DNA from: Oasisia sp. SBJ-2009
Taxonomy: Eukaryota > Annelida > Polychaeta > Sabellida > Siboglinidae
Direction of reading: 5' to 3'
Assembly: GCA_964017155.1 (NCBI GenBank)
Contig: OZ024857.1
Location: 4,504,869 to 4,568,868 of the forward strand
DNA length: 64,000 nt
Below are positions 1 through 18,005 of this stretch, piece after piece (position 1 is the stretch's first letter; each line of letters opens with the position of its first letter). A program made the position numbers and the translations under genes. The notes under the pieces are model-generated. The model had not been told where the DNA came from, ran no database searches, and worked only from the letters and a program-made list of their open reading frames with translations.

Positions 1-151
1 TGCTCGACCTCATCTTCCGTCGACAGTGGAAAATCAGCTAGGAAGAAGAAGACAAAGAAGACAACTACTGACAATTGGACAATGGAACGTCAGGACTCTC
101 CTCGACCGAGATGGAGCTAACCGACCATAAAGACGTACGGCATTAGTAGCA

Positions 152-694
152 ATGGAACTTGCCAAATACAACATCGACATCGCCGCTCTATGCGAAAAAA
201 GGTTCTCAGAGTCTGGTTGTCTCAACGACTTGGACTACTCTTTCTTCTGGAGTGGCAAACCCGATGGAGAAAGAAGGGAGGCCGGAGTGGGTTTTGCTAT
301 CACGAAGAATATCGTCACAAAGCTGACAGAAATGCCACGGCCAGTAAGTGACAGAATCATGACGATGAGACTACCTCTGAGCAAAGACAACTTTGCTACA
401 ATTATCAGCGTGTACGCCCCAATAATGACAAACCCAGATGAAAACAAGGAGGCCTTCTACAACCAGCTGGCAAGTGTGCTCAGTGGCATCCCTCGTACAG
501 ATAAGCTACTGCTGATAGGATACTTCAATGCGAGGATAGGAAGAGAAAATGACAAGTGGCGCTTGGTCATGGGCAAACATGGGATTGGGAAATGTAACTC
601 CAATGGCGAGCTTCTACTAGCTCTGTGCTCTGAGTTCGAAATGATAGTGACGAACACCAGGTTCAAGCAGAAGGATGAACGAAAGACCACCTGA
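152..694 (+). pseudogene. LINE APE endonuclease domain, truncated
   Basis: This is a 180-residue open stretch of an exonuclease-endonuclease-phosphatase fold that would nick target DNA for retrotransposition. Residues 12-17 read AALCEK, the position of the catalytic Glu. Around residue 129 GYFNAR replaces the usual GDFNAR, so a metal or catalytic Asp is lost. The frame ends after FKQKDERKTT, before the region that normally carries the catalytic SDH, so the domain is not functional. Confidence 0.85.
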
Positions 695-2131
695 CTGCAG
701 CAGACTGCACCAACTAATCACCAATGCCTGGGAGGTGGGTTCTGTACCACAAGCATGGAAGGATGCCAGCATTGTAACCATCTACAAGAAAGGTGATCGA
801 ACAGACTGTGGGAACTATAGAGGAATCTCTCTTCTTTCCATAGCAGGCAAGATCTTCGCCAGGATTCTCCTCAACAGACTATCTACCCACATAACACCAG
901 AGGTAGTTCGGGAGACTCAATGTGGCTTCAGAGGTAACTGGCGCACCGTGGATATGACATTTTTTCTCCGACAACTACAAGAAAAGTGCATTGAGCAGGA
1001 CCGACCACTGTACATGGTATTTGTCGACTTCATTAATGCGTTCGATACAGTTGGGAGGACCGGGTTATGGCAGCTACTGAGGGAGTATGGCTGCCCAGAG
1101 AAGTTCACAACAATGATCGACGCACTATATACCGGATTGGTGGCGAATGTTAGTGTTGGACGGGAAGTCTCGGAATCGTTCAGTGTCACAAATGGGGTCA
1201 AGCAAAGTTGTGTACTGGCCCTCACACTCTTCTCCATCTTCCTATCAGCAATGCTCGACGAGGCTTTCCGAGGCTTGGGGGATGGCATCTACATACAGTC
1301 CAGACAGAGCGCTGACCTATTCAACGCCGCACACTTCAGAGCGAAGATGAAGACTACTCGGATACTGATGAGAGAGCTGCTATTCACAGATGACAGTGCA
1401 CTGGTTGCACACTCTGCTGAAGAGATGCAGAATATAGTGGATGATTTCTCCAATGCGTCAAAGAAGTTCGGCCTGAAGATTAACATCAAGAAGACCGAGG
1501 TGCTGTATCAACCCAACTCTACAGGAACCCGAGAGGAGGATATCATGGTTGATGGAAACAAGCTGAACTCTGTTCTGGAATTCACCTACATCGGAAGCAC
1601 TAAATCAAGTAATGGATGCATTGACGATGAAATACAGAGGAGGATGGCCAAGGCTAGTGCATCTTTCGGCCGACTACGTCAGAGACTCTGGAACGACCAC
1701 CATGTGTCCATGCGGTTTAAGGGCAAGATATACCGTGCAATCGTGCTGTCCACCCTCCTATGTGGAGCCGAGGCATGGTCAGTGTACAGACGACAGGTGA
1801 AAAAGCTGCATGCCTTCATGATGCGACATCTGCGTTCGATCATGAGGATAACCTGGATGGACAAAGTGACAAACAAGGAAATATTCGAACGGACAGGGCT
1901 GCCATCAGAAAGAATCTCCGGTGGATTGGGCACCTCATGAGGATGTCACCAGACAGGCTACCGAAGCAGGTTCTCTACTCTCAACTGTCTTCTGGTCACA
2001 GAAAGAGAGGGCGCACTCGTCTCCGGTTCAAGGATACCATCAAGAGAAACCTGAAGCTGAAATACATAAAGATCGACTCATGGACATCACTCTCACAGCA
2101 GAGAGATACATGGAGAGCAACAGTCAAGTGA
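675..2131 (+). pseudogene. LINE reverse transcriptase, frameshifted
   Basis: Open frame 675-1940 covers most of a reverse transcriptase: DASIVTIYKKGDRTDCGNYR (fingers), FVDFINAFDTV (motif A, catalytic Asp kept), NGVKQSCVLALTLFSIF (motif B, QG changed to QS), and LLFTDDSALVAHS (motif C, FADD changed to FTDD but both Asp kept). The thumb and C-terminal region continues in another frame (about 1905-2131, IRKNLRWIGHLMRM onward), so there is a short deletion or frameshift near 1900. No start codon is needed, as the real frame would be fused to the upstream endonuclease. Confidence 0.9.
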
Positions 2132-2190
2132 TGGAAGCAGTCTCTGTCGCTTCGCGACCGACAGTATGATGGTGATGATGATGATGACCG

Positions 2191-2616
2191 TATATAGACA
2201 CTTTTTATCTGCATTATGACAATTATGATTGGCGATAACTGCACTACTAAAGCGACACTTTTGCTACATCGATAAGTCGGACACAGGGTGATATCAGATG
2301 TTATTTTTATTTAATAGCATGTTATTATTAGATGTATTAAATTTCACATTTTATTAAATATGAAAGGGGTAATCCGAATTAGGCTGTTCTTCTAACATTG
2401 TAATTTTCCAAACGTTACAATAAATCAATTGATGGTATACCATCCGCCAATTGCGTTTAGTTTTCCCGACAAAATCTGCATAATAGCATTAGTGTGCTCA
2501 CGACTCGATAAAAATGTCCCCCCCCCCATCCCTCATTGAATGGGTAACTCAGCAGACAGCGTCGCTCTAATTAATAATAACACATTAAAGGCGCTATACT
2601 GAGAGTTCGCCTTTAC
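2191..2616. other. Intron or gap without recognisable gene
   Basis: Sequence between the LINE tail and the last visible glutamate-receptor exon. It is AT-rich, with a run of nine C near 2518. I see no further receptor exon here, so the rest of that gene is probably left of the window. Confidence 0.5.
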
Positions 2617-8120
<5,504 letters not shown>

Positions 8121-8139
8121 CTGAAGCCAATCAGTCATT

Positions 8140-8200
8140 ACACTGTGTGTGTGTGTGTGTGCGCGCGCGCGCGCGTGCGTGCGTGCGTACGTACACCTCG
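8140..8200. repeat. (GT)n(GC)n microsatellite
   Basis: Short GT run passing into GC and GTGC repeats, 20 bases upstream of receptor exon a. Confidence 0.9.
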
Positions 8201-8269
8201 CGCGTGCTCATGTACAAATGAAAAGTGTCACAGCGTAGCTGGAAATTAATTCTGGAGAACTAATTCTAG

Positions 8270-9080
8270 ATGGCAGGTGGACAAGGAAGCCATTTGTCTT
8301 GTCGATAGTCCGAACTTTCTATTTGTATACGGCCATTCTGGGGTATATATCGATTTCATGTTTAAATATGTTAACACTATTAACACCCACACAATCAGCA
8401 GATAACCTGTTCCATTAATTTACTGTTCTTTGTGAAAATAAAACCTTTCTAATATTTAGTCTACACTGCTCCTTTGTTAATGAAACGTCATGTCCTCTAG
8501 TCCTTCTATCTTCCTTAACCGAGAAAACACTCGTTGTCTTCTATCAACATACCATTTTTCTATTCAGTTAATCAAACCATTTGCTATGCCATGGGCCTTT
8601 AGTTTAAGTAGCAATGTTTTATGTGGCACTTTGATATGGCATTAAAAAAAATTATTACATTACCGTCGTCTACCCACTTATTGACATCATAAAAACATAA
8701 CATGTTTGTTAAGCATGATCTCGCTTTTAGAAAACCATGTTGAGAGGGGTTTCTCAAGTTATGTTTAAAAGAAAATCGACAAATGATCTTTAATTGGTCT
8801 TGTGTAATAGTTTGCAAATCATCTATGTTAAACTCATTGGTCTCTGACTTGTTTCGCGACAGTTTTTAAATAAAGGTAGAATGTTTATTTCCTTCCATTC
8901 TAAAGGACTCGCTCCTCTAATGACAAATTGAACACCGTTGCAAACGGTATGCAAATTTGTTCTACATTTGTCAACAGTTGCTTGGGTGGACTCCAATCCA
9001 CACCAGGTGATTTATTATCCTACATGTCACACTTTGGTCGGTATTTAGCTAACCATCTAAAGAAAGATGGGTAGAGATCA
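8270..9080 (-). mobile_element. CR1-like LINE reverse transcriptase relic with internal deletion
   Basis: On the minus strand, QHGFLKARSCLTNMLCFYDV and KWVDDG match the QxGFxxxRSCxTNLL...W.D.G segment of CR1/Jockey-type reverse transcriptases. Nearer 8330-8530, EQCRLNIRKVLFSQRTVN and WNRLSADCV match their C-terminus. The catalytic palm between them is missing and the frames contain stops, so it is dead. Confidence 0.75.
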
Positions 9081-9349
9081 CCCAGACGGACGTTTTTATT
9101 CATGAAATTACTCAGAAATACTGATAGTGCGAAACAACAGCTAATTCAGGAATTAGTCGTTTCTTATATTTCAGCTCTTTCTGTGTTAAATTACCATTCC
9201 CTGGGGCATATCGTGAATCTGAACTTTAACATTCGAGGACTGTGGGGTCAGTTTTCACCAGATCTGTGGTGTACGGTACTGTAACCGAAACAATATCTTC
9301 ATTCATTTATGTTGCTGAGCTATATGTTCAAATGTGAAGTTTAGCTATG
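9081..9349. other. No recognisable feature
   Basis: AT-rich unique-looking sequence between a LINE relic and a GT microsatellite. Confidence 0.4.
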
Positions 9350-9350
9350 G

Positions 9351-9424
<74 letters not shown>

Positions 9425-9470
9425 CGTGCGTGCATGTATACGTGCGTGCGCGTATGTGTGTGTGTGTGCT
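9350..9470. repeat. (GT)n / (GTGC)n microsatellite
   Basis: About 70 bases of GT followed by GTGC variants. Confidence 0.95.
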
Positions 9471-10063
9471 TCTGCTTTATTTTATTTTTCATCTTAATAT
9501 GTTTATTTGTATGTGTATAATATATACCAAATAAACTCAATCTAAGACGAATTACTAACCAAGGCGTTATCTTGCAAAACAGCGTTGTCATTTATAAATG
9601 ATTGTGAAAAATTCCATAATGTCAAATAGATCGGTATGCGAATTTGCAAAGAACCAGTTAAATAATACCCATCCGCAGACTAATATTGGCCAGCAGACCA
9701 GTGTTTGGGGAACGTTGGGCTGTAACAAACAGGTCAGTCAAGAAGTTAAGGTTAAAACACGCTTTGAGCAGTGCTGCATACAAGATATGTTGGAAACATA
9801 TCGCTTTAGCCTTGTTGTCGTGCAACTGTATAAAACTAGATGTAGTTTCGTTTCCATTATTCACTTAACCTAAATGTTGCCAGAGCTACCGAAAGCAACG
9901 CACTATTTGAATATGCGTCATGCCCTTGGGGAACGGATTTTCATTATCAGAATGTTATAGAGTACTTGCGTGACATTTGAAGGCAGAGCTGGTTCAGTAA
10001 AATACCGATAATTATGTAGCCAACGCCAACACGATTGGTTAATATCTTATGTTAACTTAACCC
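9471..10063. other. No recognisable feature
   Basis: Open frames of up to 91 codons exist on both strands near 9598-9873 but show no domain or splice support. Confidence 0.4.
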
Positions 10064-10665
<602 letters not shown>

Positions 10666-11069
10666 TGTATACCTTGCCCCTCCTCTAAATAAATTCCTTC
10701 GACGCCCCTGTACATACAAGTAATATACAGTGACAGAAGAGCCTAGCAAATGAGATGTCGCATCATCACACCGCCCGTCCGGAGAACATAGCTTTAATAT
10801 CTTAATAGTCATCACAATAAATAATAGCTACACACGTTGGCTTAATGCCTCCGCGAGTTCTGCCTGCCACGTCCCACACTATCTCCTATGTCGCCGAGTA
10901 CATGGCGGTTGAGTTGTTAGTGTTTAGTTATTGTCAGTGCAGTTCTTCATCAGCAATAACGTACGACAGTAGACTCAGGTATCGGCTGTATTATTATACG
11001 TACAACCAAACGATCTGTTTCTGTACGCACACATCAATAGTTTATGTTGTTAACCTAACTTGATATCAA

Positions 11070-11185
11070 AATGTGTGTGTGCGTGCATGCGTGCGCGTGT
11101 TTGTGTATGATGGTACTGTGTGTGTGTGTTTGTGTATGTGTGTGCGTGCGTGCGTGCGTTCGTGCGTGCGTTCGTGCGTGCATGT
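11070..11185. repeat. (GTGC)n / (GT)n microsatellite
   Basis: Imperfect GTGC, GTGTTT and CGTG repeats. The Cys-Val open frames here are artefacts. Confidence 0.9.
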
Positions 11186-11270
11186 GTCATATTTCTCTAT
11201 ATGTCATGAAAGAATCCAAAGCAGCACGTACACACGTTTATGGAGGGGTCGAAACAACTGCAGATCTTAC

Positions 11271-11397
11271 TCGAAGCGACAGACATCAGGATGTTGCACC
11301 AAGCCAGCATCGTCAACAGTCGCCATCGCCCTGAAGGTAGCCGCCGGACTCTGATTAAACTGGGCTGAGATGATTGATCGGACAACATAATGACCAC
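11271..11397 (-). CDS. Candidate first exon of the iGluR-like gene (signal peptide), weak
   Basis: Minus-strand ATG at 11397 opens a frame whose end, WRLLTMLAWCNILMSVAS, resembles a secretion signal. It is followed by a good donor (GTAAGA at 11270). Splicing from here leaves one base of a codon, exactly what exon a at 8120 needs. The region between is free of other good candidates, but chance matches of this kind are common, and an extra exon could be missing. This is inference only. Confidence 0.3.
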
Positions 11398-11686
11398 CGT
11401 GTAATCGTGTCATTACTGTCAACAGGTGTATGCGTCCACCCGTCTGTGGACGACTCTGACTCGAAGTGGCGCCTGCGCTTTTAATTCTAGACATTAGGCC
11501 CCTACTGCTGTTGGTTTACGACAGTGACCGGCGAACTTTGCGGGCGATGTCCGGTCCATTAGATGAAAGATTAAAAACGACACTCACCTGGGTTGAATGA
11601 ACCGTCCTAATTGAATTCGTGATTCATAAACAGTTAGCACCGTTGTTACTAATTTTATATCGACTCAACTCAATCGAGATTACCAT

Positions 11687-11822
11687 CAACGTGAATAATA
11701 ATAATAAACATAATGCTTAAATGCAATGCGTAAATGCACCAGTAATCAACAATATTCATCAACGTGAATAATAATAATAATAATGCTTAAATGCAATGCG
11801 TAAATGCATCAGTAATCAACAA
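11687..11822. repeat. Two-copy tandem duplication, about 66 bp
   Basis: Two adjacent copies of a segment containing tcaacgtgaataataataat then aatgcttaaatgcaatgcgt, differing mainly by a four-base insertion. Confidence 0.85.
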
Positions 11823-12545
11823 GAAATAGTCCTAAAGCAATGTTGCCGGTATATTCGATTCTGCCTGTTTTTTTTTTACTCTTTAGTATTCGGTTGTTTA
11901 ACATGAAAAGGTCCTAAAATTTAAAAAATTAAAACCTTACTCAAAATGGCCGTGGAATCTAAAGGTTTTCATTTAATAAATAAAATATATTCTGCTCTAT
12001 GACAGTATGGTAAACTCAATATTACATTGGATAGTTAAGATAAGAAAGCTATAACATATAAGATGTTTATGACCTGATTTTCCTAGTATTCATCAGTTGG
12101 ATACTACAACTGTCATCCATCGTTAGAATATCATTATTGCGTCCTGTCCCCAACCAGCTCCAGTCGTGTGCCATGTATCGTGACACACTTACATACCCTG
12201 TTACCATTTCCATTGTCTTTATCATAGTACTTTCTTGGGTAGTTAATAACAAAGACACAACACGTCATCTGTGGGAAACAGTGCTGTCAATAAATGTGTC
12301 AAAAGTTAGAGACAAGAATGCGAGGAATGGAGGAGAGGTTGATGGCTACTGAATTGTCACTGCTAACAAATGACAACTCATGCCTATTACAAATACATAT
12401 TACTGCTAGCACTAAAATGAAAACATTCATATTTCATTGAAGCACCAAAGGCGTGTGAGTTGTCTCATGTTACAGAACACTATTACTTGATGCTTGTCTC
12501 GTGCAGGTTGTAAGCTGGAGGCCGACTGACTCGGTCCATACACGG
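11823..12545. other. No recognisable feature
   Basis: AT-rich sequence without coding or repeat signal that I can identify. Confidence 0.4.
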
Positions 12546-12662
12546 GTCAGACAGTCGCACCGAACCATCAGGCAGTTCGCTGGAAGGACGGCGTTCCCCT
12601 GAAGTAAGACAGTCGCACCGAACCATGAGGCAGTGCGCGGGAAGGACGGCGTCCCCTGAAGC
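12546..12662. repeat. Two-copy tandem duplication, about 58-60 bp
   Basis: The segment starting cagacagtcgcaccgaacca and ending cgtcccctgaag occurs twice in a row with few changes. It is GC-richer than its surroundings. Confidence 0.85.
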
Positions 12663-14588
12663 GGAAGGTGAACGTTGGCGAGCTGAAGTCATGTTTAGAA
12701 TGGACTGCGCATGAAGGTAAAATAGTCTTATATTTTCGCCATGTACCTTATTTTTACTGTTAATTTTATTGCTTTCTAGATAATGGTCTTCTGCCTGTTG
12801 TATTAAATAACAGGTATACGACAATTAATGTCACCTTATCATTAAATGGAATAGAAAGAAGGCTTTACCTACATGTTAATTAGCAATGCAGTCACATGGT
12901 ATCGTGGCATATATGACACATACTAACACCAGACAGGCCCTTTCTACGTATTCAGAGCATGTTTATGAGGATAGTTTTAGGGTCAAAACGAGCATTGTAA
13001 TAAATTAATGTGCGATACTCTGATGTAATAAAATTACTAGTCATCAGAGGGTATACAATTATTTATCATACTTTTATCAAGTTTCTGCGTGCACTTTGAC
13101 ACCCCACCTTCAAAATTAGTTTCACCTTCGAGTAGCAGTATTTATGACTGTTTAATGGCTGGTGGAATTCAATGATTGTTTGAAATCCATGGACAGTTGC
13201 TGCAAGCATGTCTTGAACTTTATCTTTATCTTTATCTAAAGTACTCATTTTATCTGCAAGTTGTGTTTATTTTGATGTTTTATTAGCTTTTTAGATGTGA
13301 CGTCGGTGTCCACTGGTTAAAGATATATTGTCACCTGTAAGTGATAACTGAAAAAAGATAATTTATATTCTAGATAATTATAGAGTGAAAATGCATACAC
13401 TTGAATGATATTGTCTGCTGTATTCTCACAATACGGCTGTGCTGCTAACTCTCTAGTAATCTCATATGAATAACCAGAGGAAATACCAATTAGGTGATGA
13501 TGCAATGAATTATTTCACGTTACTTTGTTGTTGGTTACAGAGAACGGTGATTGTCATTCCTGCATCACATTGTGGCATCCACACGTGGACAGGGAATGGC
13601 CAGTTTCACTCGTGTGCATTGTGCACACGCTGCAATTGTTGAGGAAGAAGAAACGACAGTGTATCTGGAGCAAGGTTCAGCAGCATTCAATGCCCTGGCT
13701 GAAGTCAAGTCATCACAGCACAGCACTTTCCGGGAGCCATTCCCCAGCTCACTAAATTCTGTCATACTGGACAGGTGGAGGTGTATCAAAGTTACCTGTC
13801 CCAAGAGACAGCATTTCTAACTACAAGGGGACTTTTGCGATAAGTTGGATTTGAATCCTTGCTTGTACAGTTCTCTTCACATTGCACCAAGCTGTATAAA
13901 GTAGCACATTTGCAGTATTGCTTCATATTTCTTAGATAATACAGGTGTGGCATTTGAATGAACTCCTAGTAACTGTGTCATGGGGGACCAAACACAGCCG
14001 TAATCAGTTACTTTGTACACTTATGAATACAGCTACTTGTGTAATTTAATAACTTCTGTTTCTGATAAAATAAATTAAATAACACATGTCATTATCACAG
14101 AATGTATTAAGATATTATATAAAAATACAGTCACTGTATATACATTAGATACAAAGTGAAACATTAAGATTGGAACAACAAGTGGTCATTGGGAGTGGAA
14201 TGTGATAGTGGAATTCCTGGTCAATGTGTTGTTATTTAAAGGACAAAAAAGGCTACGGTTTCGTGTCATACACCTAATAGAGTTTATACAAAGTAACAAT
14301 TTCCACATATACTCAATTTTTAACGTCAGCGGTTTACTCAGGATATGACTTTAAAGTCTAAAATTCTGACGAAATCCACGATGGTTTAGACGCCGCCATA
14401 GGTGAAGGGTTAACTTGGCTTGGCCATTCAGCGCGCGGCATTCTATATCTCTGTCAGCTTCCTGCGACGTTGTTAAGGGTCAACAACTTCGAGTCTTCGA
14501 CAGTTCGTTTAGTTGGCGTGACATCTAGCAGCTGCTTATAGACGTATATCTAAATATGTGGTTAAATCTATGGTAAACTTTAGTAATT
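12663..14588. other. Intergenic sequence, no supported gene
   Basis: A frame at 13525-13820 follows a plausible acceptor (ggttacag) but has no recognisable domain and no partner exon. The remainder is AT-rich. Confidence 0.4.
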
Positions 14589-14749
14589 ATGCCTTCGTGT
14601 TCGGCATACGGTTGCAATAATAGTTGAAACAACCGGTAGTTTTGAAGCAATGGATTGACATGGTGATTTGCGGGCGTACTGTTTGGAATCCCTCCAGTCC
14701 AAGTACAGTTCACCTTGCGCGGTCCATTTTTAGGAGAAATGCTTTGATG
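14589..14749 (+). pseudogene. Degenerate THAP-domain relic
   Basis: ATG at 14589 begins MPSCSAYGCNN, the usual start of a C2CH THAP zinc finger (MPxCxAxxCxN). Further on, KQWIDMV and then WNPSS...VH(F)RRNAL follow in shifted frames, matching the W-xPSKxSxxCxxHF block. A five-base insertion and other slips break the frame, and the spacing is too short for a full 80-residue domain. THAP domains occur in P-element-type transposases and in host regulators; which one this came from cannot be told. Confidence 0.5.
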
Positions 14750-14869
14750 TAGACATGTATCATCAGTTGATGGGATGATTTCAGCGATAACAATAATTTA
14801 CCGTCATCAGCATGTTACGCGCGTTGCCGAGTTGCAGCCATTTCATGACAACAGCCAAACGGTCCGTGT

Positions 14870-15060
14870 ATATACCGTTTTTTCCTTTTTCGTTTTCAAA
14901 TTTGCGAACGAAAAACGGATAACGAATTCCTTTTTCGTTTTTCGTTTTCAAATTTGCGAACCAAAAACGAAAAACGAATTCGTTTTCAAAAGTGAAGTAA
15001 GAAAAACGAAAAACGAATTCGTTTTTGCATTTCGGATGCTTCGGTCGCAATGCCACTTCG
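14870..15060. repeat. Low-complexity TTCGTTTT / AAACGAA palindromic cluster
   Basis: Alternating direct and inverted copies of cgtttttcgttttcaaattt and its complement around several GAATTC sites. Phe/Asn/Lys-rich frames on both strands are by-products. Confidence 0.8.
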
Positions 15061-16164
15061 GCTGGCCGGTAAAAATTGGTAGTTTCGGCGGGATACTTCG
15101 GTCGCTGGCAGCGTTTTGAATACGAACTCGCAGAAATTGCATCGGCGAAGTGGTATATCTAAGAATCTACAGGTAAAATATTGGTCGTTTCGGCGCTGTT
15201 CTTTATGTTTTCTTATATATAATAGATCGAAAGATGGATAAATCGAGAGTAGATGTATTTATTTTGTAACTGCAACTATGCAAGTTATTTTAAATTTAGT
15301 TTGTAAAATATTTGACTTGCCCCTATTATGACTAATACATAGTTACTATCTTAGGGGCCACTTTGGGTTTTTAAATTAGCAATTTGTTTATGTAATTATT
15401 GAATTCCATTGACGGACCATTACGGATAGCCCAATTGTATTTAGGAGCATGTATATTCCTGAGTATTGTTTATTAACATTTGCTACTTTACGCATATTGT
15501 AAGTAGAGGATATGTGGTAAAAATATAATACGTTTATGGCTTAATGTGTTGCTAGAGTTAGTGTTAATTCAATATTATTTTGCATATGTAGTAATTTATA
15601 ACAGTAGAAGTATGTTTGCATCTGTGTGTAATATGCTGCTTTACATAATAAATCAGTCTTTTTAAAATTGTGATTGGTTATCTTTTGATTAAACAAATAT
15701 AGATATTGTTTATTGTGTGAGGCATACTATTTTAAAACTCTTTTTTTTTACAAATGTATATTATGTTCTGCTGTGTGCCAGTGTGAAATGATTATGCATA
15801 TTTCTGGTTTGTGTTATCTGCCAATTTTGAAAGTATGCGGGTAATGTTTTATGTTTATAATAAAATTATAATATAATTACAATAAGTTGGTATTCAACTT
15901 TTGCTTAAACATTAATTCTATGTGGGAGCTATATTTATTTGAAAATATTATTCTTATAAGTTTTTTTGCAATTTGTTTATTCAATTACATTTGTGTCCCT
16001 AGATCAGTAGATGGTAATTAGTGTGAGGCAATATTATAGAATTATAGAGTGAATTTTTATTCTAGTTTGAATAATATACTTTAACCTAGTTATAGGTCCA
16101 ATTGTTTGAAACATCTGTTTGCTATTTCATCAATATTATGTTAAATCCAGTTTAAATGCGAGAT
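15061..16164. other. AT-rich sequence, no feature recognised
   Basis: It may include upstream, degraded parts of the LINE fragment that becomes readable at 16165, but I cannot read coding sequence in it. Confidence 0.4.
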
Positions 16165-16600
16165 TAATGTAAAGCCCAGAATGTTAATGAATGGTTTGGC
16201 GCCGTCTTATCTGGCAGAACCTGTTAAACCACGAAAGCGTGACGGACGCCTATGCCAGAACTATGCGCCAACACTGCACCAAGGTATGACGAAGAAGTGT
16301 GTTGGTGTTCGGCATTTGGCGCAGCAGCACCGCGACTGTGGAATGAACTACCTCTGAACATTCATGCATCAGGGACATTACCAATGTTTAGAAAGTATTT
16401 AAAGACATATCTTTCAATTAATTTAAATTGTTTTGAAATGACGGACATTGCATTATAATGTCCTTTTAGTGTAATAATATTTTAATTAGTGTTTATGTTT
16501 TAGATTAATTTATAGATTTATATGTATGTTTACGTACAGAGTTTTAGCAAGGGTTTTAATTTTATATTAATATATATAATTTGCAATTTATTAGGCATTT
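16165..16600 (+). mobile_element. L2/CR1-like LINE 3' fragment (second copy of the 3560-4130 family)
   Basis: Plus strand reads MLMNGLAPSYLAEPVKPRKR then, after a frameshift, AFGAAAPRLWNELPLNIHAS and FRKYLKTYL. The 3' region shares the tacgtacagagttttagcaa-type AT-rich unit with the copy at 3560-4130. This is a dead fragment. Confidence 0.85.
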
Positions 16601-16741
16601 GAAAAAAACGTTTTGTTTTATTAATATTTTAATGATAATGTATAATAATAACACAAGTTTGATTGGCAACTCAACTGAGTTGGATTGACATTATACTATA
16701 AAATACAATTAATGCATTTGTATGTAGTTTTAGCTATATGT

Positions 16742-17105
16742 TTATTATAGGTCTTTATTAATCAAATATTCAATATGCACTGTGTTTCTGTCATCTGTGA
16801 AGGTTTTAATTGTACTTGTATCATCAAATATCATGAGCATAAGTTATGCAGGCTTTTGGAAATCATTAATATAATTATAGTAAATAACAATATCAGTGGC
16901 CCTAAAATTGATCATTGGGGACGCCTCGTTTTATAGGTAAAGTATATCATTGTACCTCTTCTAGTCTTACAGACTGCTTACAGTTTTTTGAATAGTATTG
17001 CTGTGAACTCCATTCCAATGGTTCTTGGCTATCTCACTGATCGGTTTGTGTTAAAAATAGAATGCATGTTTGTCACACTTGCAACTCCCTAAATATTCCA
17101 TTTCA
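16742..17105. mobile_element. LINE-derived rearranged fragment, arm A of an inverted duplication
   Basis: Two LINE pieces lie in opposite orientation. The palm region reads on the minus strand (16742-about 16990, complement of the GVPQ...SILGPL segment seen in arm B). The C-terminal piece reads on the plus strand (IPMVLGYLTDRFVL, about 17010-17060). The palm half is roughly 96% identical to arm B and the C-terminal half clearly lower. Confidence 0.7.
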
Positions 17106-17436
17106 GTTGTTAGTAAACAGTAAGGTGACACTTTTTCATATTCTATTAGAAACATGAATAAAAAAGATTACAAATAATTTTTTCAATCATTAGGCTTACA
17201 GTTAAATCTAAAATGTTAATGACATAAGATTATTTGCACATCATAGACATCCCAAAAGGCATGACTAAATGACAGTCCTGCAAACTGCTAAAACTCATCC
17301 ACTTCTACATAACAATAATAGTAATAACAATAATAAAAATCTGATTGTCTGAGATAAAGTCCTTACTATGACTACCACTACCACCAACACACAAATATTT
17401 ATTAATTTAAACAATCTGCCAGCCAAATGCAAACAA

Positions 17437-18005
17437 TCACTCAGCCATATCTATCATGAAATGTTTGCAAGTGTGTACATCTATCATGAGAAACTGTAAA
17501 CAAATGTGTGTTTTAAAGATCTCTGCACTGCTTGCATTCTGTATACATTCTGGGATAGTGTCCCAAAGTTTTCCAATCTTGTAAGCAAATATACACTGGC
17601 CTAAAGACAAGTTGTACTTCTTGACAGGAATATTTGTGCAGTTGCAAGTGTGACAATCATATACACTATTGTTTAACGTGAACGGATCAGTGAGGTAGCC
17701 AGGAGCCATTGGAATGGAGCTCACAGCAATACATCTAACACAATAATATGCAACTAACTGTAAGCAGTCTGTAAGACTAGAAGAGGTACAATGATATACT
17801 TTACCTATAAAACGAGGCGTCCCCCAATGATCAATTTTAGGGCCACTGATATTGTTATTTACTATAATTATATCAATGATTTCCAAAAGCCTGCATAAAA
17901 CTTATGCTCATGATACTTGATGATACAAATACAATTAAAACCTTCACAGATGACAGAAACGCAGTGAGTATTGAATATTTGATTAATAAAGACCTATAAT
18001 AAACT
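17437..18005. mobile_element. LINE-derived rearranged fragment, arm B of an inverted duplication
   Basis: On the plus strand (about 17745-18005) a reverse-transcriptase palm is readable: RGVPQ, stop, SILGPLILLF, then YINDFQK and DDTN, with stops and slips. On the minus strand (17740-17437) a LINE C-terminus is open: MAPGYLTDPFTLNNSVYDCH and FAYKIGKLWDTIPECIQNAS. Adjacent opposite orientation is what twin-primed 5' inversion of a LINE insertion yields. Confidence 0.75.

Larger units (their letters stand above)
1..2195 (+). mobile_element. RTE-like non-LTR retrotransposon (LINE), defective
   Basis: The element has an APE-type endonuclease followed by a reverse transcriptase and ends in a short TGATGG/TGATGA run (about 2167-2190), a 3' end typical of RTE-type LINEs. 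Endonuclease coding begins before the first ATG used at 152: WNVRT is readable near 80-95, then an in-frame TAA at 128-130. Breaks visible: the GDFNAR-type motif reads GYFNAR (about 528-545); the endonuclease is cut off at about 690 and joins the reverse transcriptase out of frame, removing the SDH end of the nuclease and the linker; a frame break lies near 1900. The element lies downstream of the glutamate-receptor exons and in the opposite orientation. Clade assignment is from pattern only; the LINE call itself is secure. Confidence 0.93.

Noticed and set aside
13525..13820. Candidate exon on the plus strand after ggttacag
   Set aside because: No recognisable domain, no partner exon, and overlapping frames are equally open.
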